A DNA stretch of 31,946 bases, taken from contig JBKHBN010000021.1 in the NCBI GenBank assembly GCA_046542355.1, positions 1-31,946 on the forward strand. The letters run 5' to 3'. This DNA comes from UBA1672 sp046542355 (lineage in GTDB: Bacteria; Pseudomonadota; Alphaproteobacteria; Micavibrionales; Micavibrionaceae). Positions within the stretch are counted from its first letter, which is position 1; each line of letters begins with the position of its first letter. A program made the translations under genes and the position numbers. The notes beneath the pieces were generated by a model that was given only the letters and a program-made list of their open reading frames with translations, was not told the DNA's origin and made no database searches. Below, piece by piece: positions 16,798-24,656 of the stretch.

Positions 16798-17921
16798 TGC
16801 AATCTATGTTCCGCGAGTATGATTTGAGTATTCACCAAAAGCTGCTGATGGTGAACTGGTGGCTGGTTTTTCTCATCGTTTGTTTGGCCAGCGTTGGCAC
16901 AGCTTCGCTATATTCCGCCGCCGGTGGAAACTTTGATCCGTGGGCGTCACGCCAGCTCATACGGTTTAGTATTGGCCTGATGGGCATGCTTGTAATCGCA
17001 GTCATCGATATTCGCTGGTGGTATAGCTTAACATGGCCGCTTTATTTCATCGGCATAATGTTGTTGCTTTTTGTAGAGCTGAAAGGGCATGTCGGGATGG
17101 GAGCGCAGCGCTGGATTGATATGGGATTTATTCGCTTGCAGCCCTCCGAACTCATGAAAATCGTGGTTGTCATGGCTCTGGCGCGCCATTTTCATGGCGC
17201 CAGTCCGGAGCAGGTGCGCCGTCTGTCATTTTTGATTGTCCCGGCATTGGCAATCGCAGCGCCTGTAGGTCTTGTTTTGCTGCAACCTGATCTTGGGACA
17301 TCCTTGATGATTATTATGGCTGGTGCTGGAATGGTGTTTATAGCAGGCGCGCCGACTTGGTTGTTTATAGGCGCAGGGCTTGTTACGGCCATTAGTATTC
17401 CTATAGGCTGGCAGTTTCTTCACGATTATCAGAAAAAGCGGATCATGACCTTTATTAACCCTGAGTCTGACCCCCTTGGCGCCGGTTATCACATAACACA
17501 ATCAAAAATTGCCATTGGATCCGGAGGTATTGAAGGCAAAGGCTTTATGCAAGGAACGCAGAGTCACCTGAACTTTCTTCCCGAAAAACAAACAGATTTT
17601 ATTTTCACGCTATGGGTGGAGGAGTGGGGGCTGCTAGGCGGGATATTTCTGCTTGGTCTGATCTTGCTTGTTTTTATTGTGGGCTTTACCACGGCATTTC
17701 GCTGTCGTCATACTTTTGGTCGTTATCTGGCTTTGGGCATGAGCCTGAATTTTTCCCTCTATGTGTTTGTAAATATTTCTATGGTAATGGGATTAATACC
17801 GGTTGTAGGCGCGCCGCTGCCGCTGGTTTCCTATGGAGGAACCTCTATGCTCGCCGCGCTCATCGGCTTTGGATTAATGATGTCATGTTCCATCCACCGC
17901 CATAGCAAGGTCGTGCGCTAA
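16794..17921 (+). CDS. rodA: Peptidoglycan glycosyltransferase RodA
   Basis: The 375-residue SEDS-family polytopic protein has about ten membrane helices. Signature stretches are GAQRWIDMGFIRLQPSELMK, LLQPDLGTSLMII, FLPEKQTDFIFTLWVEEWG and PVVGAPLPLVSYGGTSM, all expected of RodA. It polymerises lipid II glycan strands for the partner PBP2. The 4-bp overlap with mrdA implies translational coupling. It converges on grxD with only 11 bp between the stops and no room for a separate terminator. Confidence 0.96.
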   Translation: MMQSMFREYDLSIHQKLLMVNWWLVFLIVCLASVGTASLYSAAGGNFDPWASRQLIRFSIGLMGMLVIAVIDIRWWYSLTWPLYFIGIMLLLFVELKGHVGMGAQRWIDMGFIRLQPSELMKIVVVMALARHFHGASPEQVRRLSFLIVPALAIAAPVGLVLLQPDLGTSLMIIMAGAGMVFIAGAPTWLFIGAGLVTAISIPIGWQFLHDYQKKRIMTFINPESDPLGAGYHITQSKIAIGSGGIEGKGFMQGTQSHLNFLPEKQTDFIFTLWVEEWGLLGGIFLLGLILLVFIVGFTTAFRCRHTFGRYLALGMSLNFSLYVFVNISMVMGLIPVVGAPLPLVSYGGTSMLAALIGFGLMMSCSIHRHSKVVR

Positions 17922-17932
17922 TAACAGACATG

Positions 17933-18265
17933 TCAGGCGCGGCAGGAAACACCCTTGCTCTTGAGCAAATCTTGCAGCTCACCATTGTCAAACATCTCTC
18001 TGACGATGTCACACCCGCCGACAAATTCACCTTTAATGTAAAGTTGCGGGATGGTAGGCCAGTTGGTGAAATCCTTAATCCCTTGACGAATGGTATCATC
18101 TTCAAGAACATCAATATCACGGAAGCTGACGCCCAGATGCGACAAAATCTGTACCACAACAGAGGAGAAACCGCATGCAGGATCAGCAGCGCTTCCCTTC
18201 ATAAAGAGCACGACATCATGATGATCGACGTCTTCTTGAATACGCTTTAAAACATCATTGTTCAT
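17933..18265 (-). CDS. grxD: Monothiol glutaredoxin (Grx4/GrxD type)
   Basis: The 110-residue single-domain glutaredoxin has the monothiol CGFS active site (PACGFSSVVVQIL). Other signatures are VVLFMKGS before it, FTNWPTIPQLYIKGEFVGGC (the cis-Pro and glutathione/loop region) and a GCD segment. Such proteins bind a 2Fe-2S cluster with glutathione and deliver it, often in a complex with BolA. The gene lies 26 bp after bolA on the same strand, supporting that partnership. A GAGG ribosome site precedes the ATG at 18265. Confidence 0.96.
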   Translation of the reverse strand: MNNDVLKRIQEDVDHHDVVLFMKGSAADPACGFSSVVVQILSHLGVSFRDIDVLEDDTIRQGIKDFTNWPTIPQLYIKGEFVGGCDIVREMFDNGELQDLLKSKGVSCRA

Positions 18266-18291
18266 TTTATATCCTCTTTTCTCTTTTTGCT

Positions 18292-18528
18292 TTACTCTTT
18301 GGGAGTTCCGGTTTGCAGAGCCAGCGCGTGGAGCGCACCCCCCATAACACCATCCAGAGCTTCGTAAACCATGCGGTGCTGCTGCACGCGGCTTTTTCCC
18401 TCAAAGGCGCGGGAAATAACGTGCGCGGAATAATGATCACCATCGCCGCGCAAATCCTCAATCACGATCTGCGCATCGGGAAATTTATTGCGTATTAAAT
18501 CTTCGAGTGTTTTTTCATCAACCGGCAT
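18292..18528 (-). CDS. bolA: BolA-family protein
   Basis: The start is the ATG at 18528 with AGGGTAG upstream; the frame extends to 18567 but the extra residues are not family-like. The 78-residue product begins MPVDEKTLEDLIRNKFPDA and has the BolA core DLRGDGDHYSAHVISRAFEG, followed by SRVQQHRMVYEALDGVMG. Its conserved His lies in the QQHR region. BolA binds CGFS glutaredoxins, sharing the Fe-S cluster, and the partner gene follows directly. The product lacks the extra N-terminus of the stress regulator in E. coli, so an Fe-S role is more likely than a regulatory one. Confidence 0.95.
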   Translation of the reverse strand: MPVDEKTLEDLIRNKFPDAQIVIEDLRGDGDHYSAHVISRAFEGKSRVQQHRMVYEALDGVMGGALHALALQTGTPKE

Positions 18529-18550
18529 TCTTCTACCCTTTATAGATCCT

Positions 18551-18580
18551 TTGACGAGCAATACCAAATATGTCTATATG
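18551..18580 (+). promoter_or_regulatory. Candidate promoter for purC
   Basis: TTGACG (18551-18556) and TATATG (18575-18580) are 18 bases apart, between the divergent bolA and purC genes. The implied 5' leader is about 90 bases. Confidence 0.4.
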
Positions 18581-18674
18581 TCCCGTATGAAAAGAAATAA
18601 CAAAATCATATGAAAACACAAGAAATTAAGTCAATATACGATAGAAAAACCCTCTATTTGTGAAGGACGGTAAA

Positions 18675-19529
18675 ATGGCCAGACGTAAAAAATTATATGA
18701 TGGGAAGGCAAAGACGCTTTATGCAGGCTTAGAGGCCGGCACTGTGATTCAATATTTTAAGGATGACGCAACCGCTGGAAATGGTAAAAAGCACGCCATT
18801 ATTCCAGGCAAGGGCGTGCTGAATAATCGCATTTCATCGCATCTTATGGCACAACTTGAGGCCATAGGCATTCCAACGCATTTTATCCGCTCCATTAATA
18901 TGCGTGAACAACTGGTGCATGAGGTGGAGATTATCCCCCTTGAGGTGGTTGTGCGCAATATTGCCGCCGGTTCGATTTGCCCGCGTCTGGGTCTGCAAGA
19001 GGGCATGATACTGCCAAAATCACTGGTTGAGTTTTATTATAAAAAAGATGAGCTGAACGACCCTCTTGTGAGCGAAGATCAGATCATTACATTTGACTGG
19101 GCCGACCCTTTTGAACTTGAAGAGATGGTTGATATGACCCTGCGCGTCAATGATTTCCTCAGAGGGCTGTTCGCAGGAATCGGAATCAAGCTGGTGGACT
19201 TCAAGCTTGAATTTGGCCGTATCTACGGTGCACACGGAGAGCTTTACATCGTTCTTGCCGATGAGATATCGCCTGATAATTGCCGCTTGTGGGATGCGCA
19301 GACAAACGAGAAATTCGATAAAGACCGCTTTCGCCGTGATTTGGGTGATCTCATCGAAGGCTATGAAGTGATTGCCAAACGTCTGGGGCTTATTCCGCAG
19401 GATTCTAAAGTTAAGAAAAACGGCAACGTCAACGAAGAGCTTTTCGAACATCTTGACCAGATCGAAAACGAGCTGGCAGAAAAACGCCGCCTGCGCGATT
19501 TGAAATCTACGAAATCAAAAAAATCCTAG
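18675..19529 (+). CDS. purC: Phosphoribosylaminoimidazole-succinocarboxamide synthase
   Basis: SAICAR synthase joins aspartate to CAIR with ATP in purine synthesis. The ATG at 18675 (GAAGGACGG upstream) gives 284 residues starting MARRKKLYDGKAKTLY, the family's N-terminal signature. Others are the glycine-rich ATP region FKDDATAGNGKK, VVVRNIAAGSICPRLGLQEG, and the loop LVDFKLEFGR with DEISPDNCRLWD. The C-terminal 40 residues are Lys/Glu-rich, longer than in the shortest bacterial forms. It stands alone before a strong terminator; purS and purQ, often next in alphaproteobacteria, are absent here. Confidence 0.96.
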   Translation: MARRKKLYDGKAKTLYAGLEAGTVIQYFKDDATAGNGKKHAIIPGKGVLNNRISSHLMAQLEAIGIPTHFIRSINMREQLVHEVEIIPLEVVVRNIAAGSICPRLGLQEGMILPKSLVEFYYKKDELNDPLVSEDQIITFDWADPFELEEMVDMTLRVNDFLRGLFAGIGIKLVDFKLEFGRIYGAHGELYIVLADEISPDNCRLWDAQTNEKFDKDRFRRDLGDLIEGYEVIAKRLGLIPQDSKVKKNGNVNEELFEHLDQIENELAEKRRLRDLKSTKSKKS

Positions 19530-19609
19530 ATAGTTTCGTCACGTGTTATCTCTGTTCCTCAGCGGCCTTAGTGCGCCGCGCCCAGAACATGCCCCGATAA
19601 GTTCATTAA

Positions 19610-19641
19610 AAAACCTCCTTCTGTTTCCAGAAAGAGGTTTT
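19610..19641. terminator. Bidirectional intrinsic terminator between purC and nadK
   Basis: AAAACCTCCTTCTG and CAGAAAGAGGTTTT form a 14-position stem with a single mismatch around a TTTC loop. A-runs on the left and T-runs on the right let it work on both strands, as fits the convergent purC and nadK genes. The rest of the 259-base gap shows nothing coding. Confidence 0.8.
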
Positions 19642-19788
19642 CTATATTACAAACCATTTCATCTATAAATTCTAATATACCGATCTGGTTCTGTTTGTAC
19701 AGCATGATTTTTTGCTAATTTAGAGTTGTCCATATAAAAGTTTTTCTTCAAAAGGATTAAAATCCTGCACACCAATAACCAACACGCT

Positions 19789-20550
19789 TTAAGGCGCGAA
19801 TTGTTCCTGATAGATGCGCTCTTCCAGCGGATTATCCGGGTCAAAAAGAAGCGTTGCCTTGATATCGGGCGCTTCTTCTATGTCAACAGACACGCAATCG
19901 CGCACCTCTGTCGAATCAGCCGTGGCACTGACCTGGCGCTCTTTAGGGTGAAGAATTTCAAAACGGATCTTGGCTGTATTCAAAACGAGCGCCCCCGGCC
20001 ATCGCCGCGGACGAAAAGCGCTTATAGGGGTCAGCGGTAAAACATTGGCTGCTAAAGGCACGATAGGCCCTGCAGCCGAAGAATTATAAGCCGTACTGCC
20101 CATGGCTGTTGAGAGTATAATCCCGTCACAAGCCAGCATAGGCAAGCGCACCTCACCATTGACAAACACCATGATCTTGGCGGTGGTATGTGTCTCCCGC
20201 AACAGGGAAACCTCATTATAGGCAATCGCATCATGGCTCTGCCCCTTGATATCAACCGCGCGCATACGCAAAGGGTGAATCTCGAAATGTTGAGCATTTT
20301 CAATACGTTCGACAAGATCCTTATTTTTATACTCGTTAAGCAAGAAGCCGAGCGTCCCAAGGTTCAGCCCGTAAAGAGGCAAATCAAGCCCTGTAAATTT
20401 ATGCAATGCCCGCAGCATGGAACCATCACCGCCAAGCACCACAATTACATCAGCACTCTGGACGTCTTCGTGATGGCCATATCTGGCCTCCAGCTCTTTG
20501 AATGCGGATTGCGGGCGCGGATAGTCCGATACGTGGAAGTGGATTTTCAT
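19789..20550 (-). CDS. nadK: NAD kinase
   Basis: The ATG at 20550 gives 253 residues beginning MKIHFHVSDYPRPQSAF; the open frame extends upstream to 20595 but would overlap pyrE. Family motifs are VVLGGDGSMLRALHKF (the GGDG catalytic loop), LYGLNLGTLGFLLNE, AYNEVSLLRE and the STAMGSTAYNSSAAGPI region that binds NAD. The enzyme makes NADP+ from NAD+ and ATP. It is 23 bp after pyrE, so probably in one operon. The transhydrogenase that uses its product is encoded at the left end of the window, though not linked in transcription. Confidence 0.95.
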   Translation of the reverse strand: MKIHFHVSDYPRPQSAFKELEARYGHHEDVQSADVIVVLGGDGSMLRALHKFTGLDLPLYGLNLGTLGFLLNEYKNKDLVERIENAQHFEIHPLRMRAVDIKGQSHDAIAYNEVSLLRETHTTAKIMVFVNGEVRLPMLACDGIILSTAMGSTAYNSSAAGPIVPLAANVLPLTPISAFRPRRWPGALVLNTAKIRFEILHPKERQVSATADSTEVRDCVSVDIEEAPDIKATLLFDPDNPLEERIYQEQFAP

Positions 20551-20573
20551 AATATAAACCTGAATCTGATTTT

Positions 20574-21500
20574 TTAGCTGTGTTGTTCCTGCCATTTGAT
20601 TGGATTAATCAGGAAGTCTTCAACCGATTGAAGCGTGTCCCCGTCAAAGTAATCATTCGCTTTGGCAACCGCAAGAACATCCCACCATGTTGTCAGGGTA
20701 TGCAAAGTAATACCTAGATCTTTCATATTTTCATCGCTTTTGGAGAAGATTCCGTAATGGAACAGGACAAAAGCATGGTTGACTTTGGCTCCGGCAGCGC
20801 GCAAGGCTTCAACAAAAATCCGCTTGCTCCCGCCATCGGTTTGCAAGTCTTCGATCAAGACAACGCGCGGCGCTTTGCCGTTTTCATTTTTCTCCGGCAT
20901 ATGCCCTTCAATTTGCGCCATCCGGCCATAGCCTTTAGGCTCTTTGCGGACATACACCATAGGCTTGCGCAAACGATCGGCAATAAAAGCGCTATAGGGG
21001 ATACCTGCGGTTTCCCCGCCCGCCAGCGCATCGATTTTGTCACACCCGATCTCACCGGCAAGAATGCGCGTACCATCACGCATGAGCATATCGCGCTCTT
21101 TCACAAAAGAGATTAAACGCCGGCAATCAATATAAACCGGACCCTTTTTCCCTGATTTATAGACAAAAGGCTCACGGGCGTTAAACAAAACGGATTTTGT
21201 ACGAATCAGAGCTTCGGCAGCGCGCGCGGCAATATCGGTTTTTTCCTGCGCGCGAACAGGAGGAGGGGTTTTATCATCAATCAGGCGAACCAGATCCCCT
21301 ATCGTTGAATCTGTTGCCGCCAGAACTTTCGAGAGGCTCTCTGTAGAAGGCCAGCGCGGCTTGCCTTCAGGACTAAGGCGCTTGCTTTTGTTAAAAGAAG
21401 TCGGGTCAAGCCCGGCCTGTTTTGCCAGCCCCGAGGATGAATAACCTTTTTCCGCAGCCAGACGATCCAGCCCCTGCCATATTTGAGTATGCGTGAACAT
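20574..21500 (-). CDS. pyrE: Orotate phosphoribosyltransferase with an N-terminal helix-turn-helix domain
   Basis: The ATG at 21500 has AGGA upstream and gives 308 residues; the frame is open to 21647 but the added part is not family-like. Residues 1-75 look like an XRE/phage-repressor HTH: an opening FTHTQIWQGLDRLAAEKGYS, then SSSGLAKQAGLDPTSFNKSK (helices 2 and 3) and WPSTESLSKVLAATDSTIGD. This pattern is known to me from alphaproteobacterial S24-type repressors. Residues about 95-300 are OPRT: GPVYIDCRRLISFVKERDML, AGGETAGIPYSAFIADRLRK, PMVYVRKEPKGYG and the PRPP loop VVLIEDLQTDGGSK. The enzyme makes OMP from orotate and PRPP. Ordinary PyrE proteins are about 200-230 residues without the HTH. 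It could be a self-regulating enzyme, but DNA binding is inference. Confidence 0.9.
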   Translation of the reverse strand: MFTHTQIWQGLDRLAAEKGYSSSGLAKQAGLDPTSFNKSKRLSPEGKPRWPSTESLSKVLAATDSTIGDLVRLIDDKTPPPVRAQEKTDIAARAAEALIRTKSVLFNAREPFVYKSGKKGPVYIDCRRLISFVKERDMLMRDGTRILAGEIGCDKIDALAGGETAGIPYSAFIADRLRKPMVYVRKEPKGYGRMAQIEGHMPEKNENGKAPRVVLIEDLQTDGGSKRIFVEALRAAGAKVNHAFVLFHYGIFSKSDENMKDLGITLHTLTTWWDVLAVAKANDYFDGDTLQSVEDFLINPIKWQEQHS

Positions 21501-21640
21501 CAATATAGTCCTGTCTTTGTTACGAGTTTCATTTAATCCGACACACCTTGCAACACTATGAAGCAGCGCGCAAGAAGAATGTAGGATAGTAGTCCCATTA
21601 TTTGCGCCAAAGATAAATAGGAAATTATTCATATTTTCTC

Positions 21641-21670
21641 TTGACATCGCAATTTCTTTCCATCATATAT
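21641..21670 (+). promoter_or_regulatory. Candidate promoter for the phage-like module
   Basis: TTGACA (21641-21646) followed after 17-18 bases by CATATA/ATATAT (21664-21670) points into the module. It would give a leader of about 85 bases before the first gene. The -35 is perfect; the -10 is AT-rich but ambiguous. Confidence 0.45.
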
Positions 21671-21708
21671 AAGAACATATAGTGAACAAATCTACTATTT
21701 TTATAAAA

Positions 21709-21725
21709 GATGGTTTCAACCCATC
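21709..21725. promoter_or_regulatory. Operator-like palindrome between pyrE and the phage module
   Basis: GATGGTTTCAACCCATC reads GATGGnTTnAAnCCATC on both strands, matching itself at 14 of 17 positions. It lies just after the candidate module promoter and before the first gene, as a repressor site would. Confidence 0.4.
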
Positions 21726-21761
21726 GGCAATAAAAACAAAAAAGGAAGGTATGACAGGACG

Positions 21762-22223
21762 ATGCGCCGCACACACCAAAACACACCAACGGCTGCAACA
21801 CATAAGAATCACGGCACAAAACCGCGTCAAGCAGATCGTTTTGTTCCATTTGAAACAGTCGAGGAGGCATGGTTCTGGTTCATAGCCGCGCAGCAGGCAC
21901 GCAATGATGGAGCGCGCTATGTGTCGGGAGCAGGCGCGATAAACCGTCCATGCGAGCCGGTAGATATCCTGAAAGTCGTGGACACGCTCTATCGCAAGCG
22001 CCGCATTATGCGCGATCATTTGCTGGTTTTGCGCCATTACGGGCGGCGTTTCATGCCACCGGATCAAAGGAGAATCAAGGAAAGGCGTGCCCATTATCTC
22101 TGGCACGAAGCCTTTGAGCGCATGCGCCCGATTTTGGAGAAAAAGGGAATCATCACCGGCGCCCCGCATTGGGTGAGCGAACATAAATCCTCTGTTTTCA
22201 TTCAAGAGGAGTTGCCACTATGA
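21762..22223 (+). CDS. Unknown phage-module protein (153 aa)
   Basis: I do not recognise a characterised family. The ATG at 21762 has AGGA 5 bases upstream. After a basic, probably disordered N-terminus of about 25 residues the protein is helical and rich in Arg and Trp. Distinctive stretches are FETVEEAWFWFIAAQQAR, GAINRPCEPVDILKVVDTLY and LLVLRHYGRRFMPPDQRR. Basic charge and helix content suit a DNA- or protein-binding role. It overlaps the next gene by 4 bp (ATGA), so the two products are probably made together. It opens the phage-like operon. Confidence 0.75.
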   Translation: MRRTHQNTPTAATHKNHGTKPRQADRFVPFETVEEAWFWFIAAQQARNDGARYVSGAGAINRPCEPVDILKVVDTLYRKRRIMRDHLLVLRHYGRRFMPPDQRRIKERRAHYLWHEAFERMRPILEKKGIITGAPHWVSEHKSSVFIQEELPL

Positions 22224-22621
22224 GCGCAGGTTTAGACACAAAACAGGCATGGGTCGTTTTTACCGATCAAAGCGAGCTGAAATTCGTACGTTTTCTCAAA
22301 CGAGGCTTTCGCCACTGCTTTGTTCTTATCCACGATGGCCGCCGCTGGGTCAGCATTGATCCTATGGCCAATTACATGGAAGTGATCATTCATGAGGACG
22401 TAACGGAGAATCTTGATGTGATCGCTTTCCTCAAGCAACGCGGGCATCACGTCGCGAGAGCCTGCCTTTCACGCAACATCACTACAGCTGCACCGGTAAT
22501 GCTCTTTACCTGCGTCGAAGCCTGCAAGCGCATTTTGGGCATTCACAAAAGATCAATTCTAACCCCTTGGCAGCTTTACCGCCATTTAAGCAAGAAGGAG
22601 CTAAAAACATGGGAAGCCTGA
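22220..22621 (+). CDS. Unknown protein, possibly a permuted papain-fold (NlpC/LRAT-like) protein
   Basis: The 133-residue protein has three blocks. AWVVFTDQSELKFVRFLKRG leads into FRHCFVLIHDGRRWVSIDP with a candidate His and a nearby Asp; a mixed middle follows; the last block is APVMLFTCVEACKRILGI and ILTPWQLYRHLSK. The order His, then Cys at the head of a helix, followed by a TPxxLYxxL tail, resembles circularly permuted papain-like folds. This is pattern recognition only; another fold is possible. It is translationally coupled to the previous gene and overlaps the next by 13 bp. In such an operon it might act on cell wall or in assembly, but no function is assigned. Confidence 0.6.
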   Translation: MSAGLDTKQAWVVFTDQSELKFVRFLKRGFRHCFVLIHDGRRWVSIDPMANYMEVIIHEDVTENLDVIAFLKQRGHHVARACLSRNITTAAPVMLFTCVEACKRILGIHKRSILTPWQLYRHLSKKELKTWEA

Positions 22622-22872
22622 CATCAACCCCGACCATAGTAAAGACAACCACACCCCAAAAAAACACAAGCAGGAGTGTCGATACACCGCCCCCCGCAAA
22701 AGAAAAAGAGATCGAACAAGAGACGCTCACACAGGAAAAAGAATCTCAGGAACGCCAGAAAAGCCTCCTTGCGCGTGAGCGTGGCCGCAAGGGAACCATC
22801 AACACCGGCCTGCAAGGTATATTAGCCTCTGTCGATAAGGAAAAAAGCCGTAAAACCCTGCTGGGTGAATAA
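22609..22872 (+). CDS. Small phage-module protein upstream of portal (87 aa)
   Basis: The ATG at 22609 has AAGGAG at ideal spacing; the frame is open further upstream (22567) but without a ribosome site. The product is polar and low in complexity: a Thr/Pro-rich first third, a Glu/Gln/Lys-rich middle that may form a coiled coil, and a conserved-looking GRKGTINTGLQGILASVD block. Small proteins with a similar basic Gly-Thr block just before the portal gene occur in many T7-like and lambdoid phages. Exact role unknown. Confidence 0.7.
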   Translation: MGSLTSTPTIVKTTTPQKNTSRSVDTPPPAKEKEIEQETLTQEKESQERQKSLLARERGRKGTINTGLQGILASVDKEKSRKTLLGE

Positions 22873-22910
22873 ATCAAAAGTCAAGTAATCAAAAAAGGAC
22901 ATGGAAGATC

Positions 22911-24644
22911 ATGAACGTTGAGACACAACAACACGCGAAAGACCTGCAATCGCCGCAAGCAGAGCAAGACTTGGTTCATATAAAACAATTATTGAGCCGC
23001 TATGAAGCCGCAAAAAGACACCGCGACCTTTGGAAAAACTTGTGGGAGGAGTGCTACGAATACGCCTTGCCACAGCGCGGCGGGTTTTTTGCGAAAACAA
23101 ATCCCGGACAGCCACGAACCAAACGCGTTTACGATGCAACGGCCATGGACGCAGCCGATCAGCTTGCTGCCAGTTTGCTGGGGAACCTAACGCCAAGCTG
23201 GTCACAGTGGTTTGGCCTCAAAGCAGGCCCGGAGCTTGATCCGGATCAGGCACAATCCATTGCTCCGGCGCTGGAAAAAGCATCAAAAACCATTCAGGCG
23301 CATTTTGATCGCTCCAACTTTGCTGTAGAAATTCACCAATGCTATCTGGATCTGGTTGTAGGTGGAACCGCCAGCCTGTTTTTCGAGGAGGCGCAGCCCG
23401 GCAGTTTCTCGGCTTTCAGCTTTCACGCTGTTCCCTTGACCCATGTTGTTTTGGAGGAAGGCGCATCAGGATTTCTTGATGGTGTATTTCGCCATCTTCC
23501 TATGACATTTGAGCAACTCACGGCGCGTTATCCCGAAGCAGAAATTCCCCCGCAAGTGCAGCGCGAAGGCACAAAAGACCCTCAGGTGCGCTTTGAGGTG
23601 CTCGAAGCTGTGCTGCCGGCAGAGCTAACATATGATTATACGGCTATGCTTGTGCATAACGCCGATCAGCCCGTCATGTTACAACGCGGATCATTCCTGC
23701 AAAATCCGGCGATTAATTTTCGCTGGTTAAAATCTCCGGGCGAAGTCTATGGCCGCTCTCCTGTGATGAAAGCGCTGCCTGACATTAAAACAGCCAATAA
23801 AGTCGTTGAGCTGATTTTAAAAAATGCCTCAATAGCGGTCACAGGAATCTGGCAAGCCGATGATGACGGCGTTTTGAATCCGGCCAATATAGAGCTTGTT
23901 CCCGGCACAATCATTCCAAAAGCCGTAGGTTCTAAAGGTCTGCAGGCGCTGGACATGCCCGGTCAGTTTGATGTCTCACAGCTTATGCTCGAAAACATGC
24001 AAAATAATATTCGCCGCGCATTGCTCGCAGACAAACTCTTGCCCAAAACCGGAGCGCAAATGAGCGCAACCGAAGTATTGGAGCGCGCCTCGGAAATTGC
24101 CATGATATTAGGCGCGACATACGGGCGCTTGCAATCCGAACTGCTCACCCCGCTGATTAAGCGCGCCTATGAAATTTTAAGGCGGCGCGGAGAAGTTCCC
24201 GATATTGCACTGGATGGGCATTATATAACCATAGATTACCGCTCTCCTTTAGCCAGATCCCAGGGCAAGCGCGATGTACAAAACACACTAAGCTGGTTGA
24301 AATCGGTCAGCGCAATGGGCGCTCAGGCCAGCGCAACGATTGATATGGCCGCAGCCGCAAGATTTCTGGGCGAGGCATTGAGCGTGCCAAGCAACCTCAT
24401 TCGCGACGAAGCCCAGATTGAAAACACAGTCCGAGCGCTTGATCCGCAAAACATACCAGAGGGAAAACAGTTCGATAAAATCATCAAGCAAACGGCAGAT
24501 CAGCTTGCCACCCAGACAGCAGAAAAAGTTACAGCCGCGTTGCTGGCCAGACTGTCATCAACAAAAGTTCCTCCAACCCAAAACACAATGATAAACACAG
24601 GCAATCCCGCCACAACCTCTAACATAAGCGAAACAGAAAATTAG
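22911..24644 (+). CDS. Phage portal (head-to-tail connecting) protein, T7 gp8-like
   Basis: The 577-residue protein has the marks of the podovirus head-tail connector family. These are WKNLWEECYEYALPQRGGF near residues 42-60, KRVYDATAMDAADQLAASLL, GNLTPSWSQWFGLKAGPE, the mid-protein PAINFRWLKSPGEVYGRSPV and the crown/wing part MSATEVLERASEIAMILGAT. Length is close to that of T7-like portals. Twelve copies form the ring at one head vertex through which DNA enters and leaves. The ATG is preceded by GGAAGATC. A scaffold gene follows after 12 bp, the usual T7-like order. Confidence 0.9.
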   Translation: MNVETQQHAKDLQSPQAEQDLVHIKQLLSRYEAAKRHRDLWKNLWEECYEYALPQRGGFFAKTNPGQPRTKRVYDATAMDAADQLAASLLGNLTPSWSQWFGLKAGPELDPDQAQSIAPALEKASKTIQAHFDRSNFAVEIHQCYLDLVVGGTASLFFEEAQPGSFSAFSFHAVPLTHVVLEEGASGFLDGVFRHLPMTFEQLTARYPEAEIPPQVQREGTKDPQVRFEVLEAVLPAELTYDYTAMLVHNADQPVMLQRGSFLQNPAINFRWLKSPGEVYGRSPVMKALPDIKTANKVVELILKNASIAVTGIWQADDDGVLNPANIELVPGTIIPKAVGSKGLQALDMPGQFDVSQLMLENMQNNIRRALLADKLLPKTGAQMSATEVLERASEIAMILGATYGRLQSELLTPLIKRAYEILRRRGEVPDIALDGHYITIDYRSPLARSQGKRDVQNTLSWLKSVSAMGAQASATIDMAAAARFLGEALSVPSNLIRDEAQIENTVRALDPQNIPEGKQFDKIIKQTADQLATQTAEKVTAALLARLSSTKVPPTQNTMINTGNPATTSNISETEN

Positions 24645-24656
24645 GAGCATTATACC

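Noticed and set aside
19659..19844. 61-residue minus-strand frame after nadK
   Set aside because: It overlaps the nadK end, has no ribosome site and no recognisable pattern.
21501..21647. Longer N-terminus for PyrE starting at 21647
   Set aside because: The added 49 residues resemble no family; ATG 21500 has AGGA upstream and begins exactly where the HTH domain begins.
21501..21761. Prophage attachment site at the left border
   Set aside because: No tRNA, no integrase and no direct repeat that could be matched to a right end within the window.
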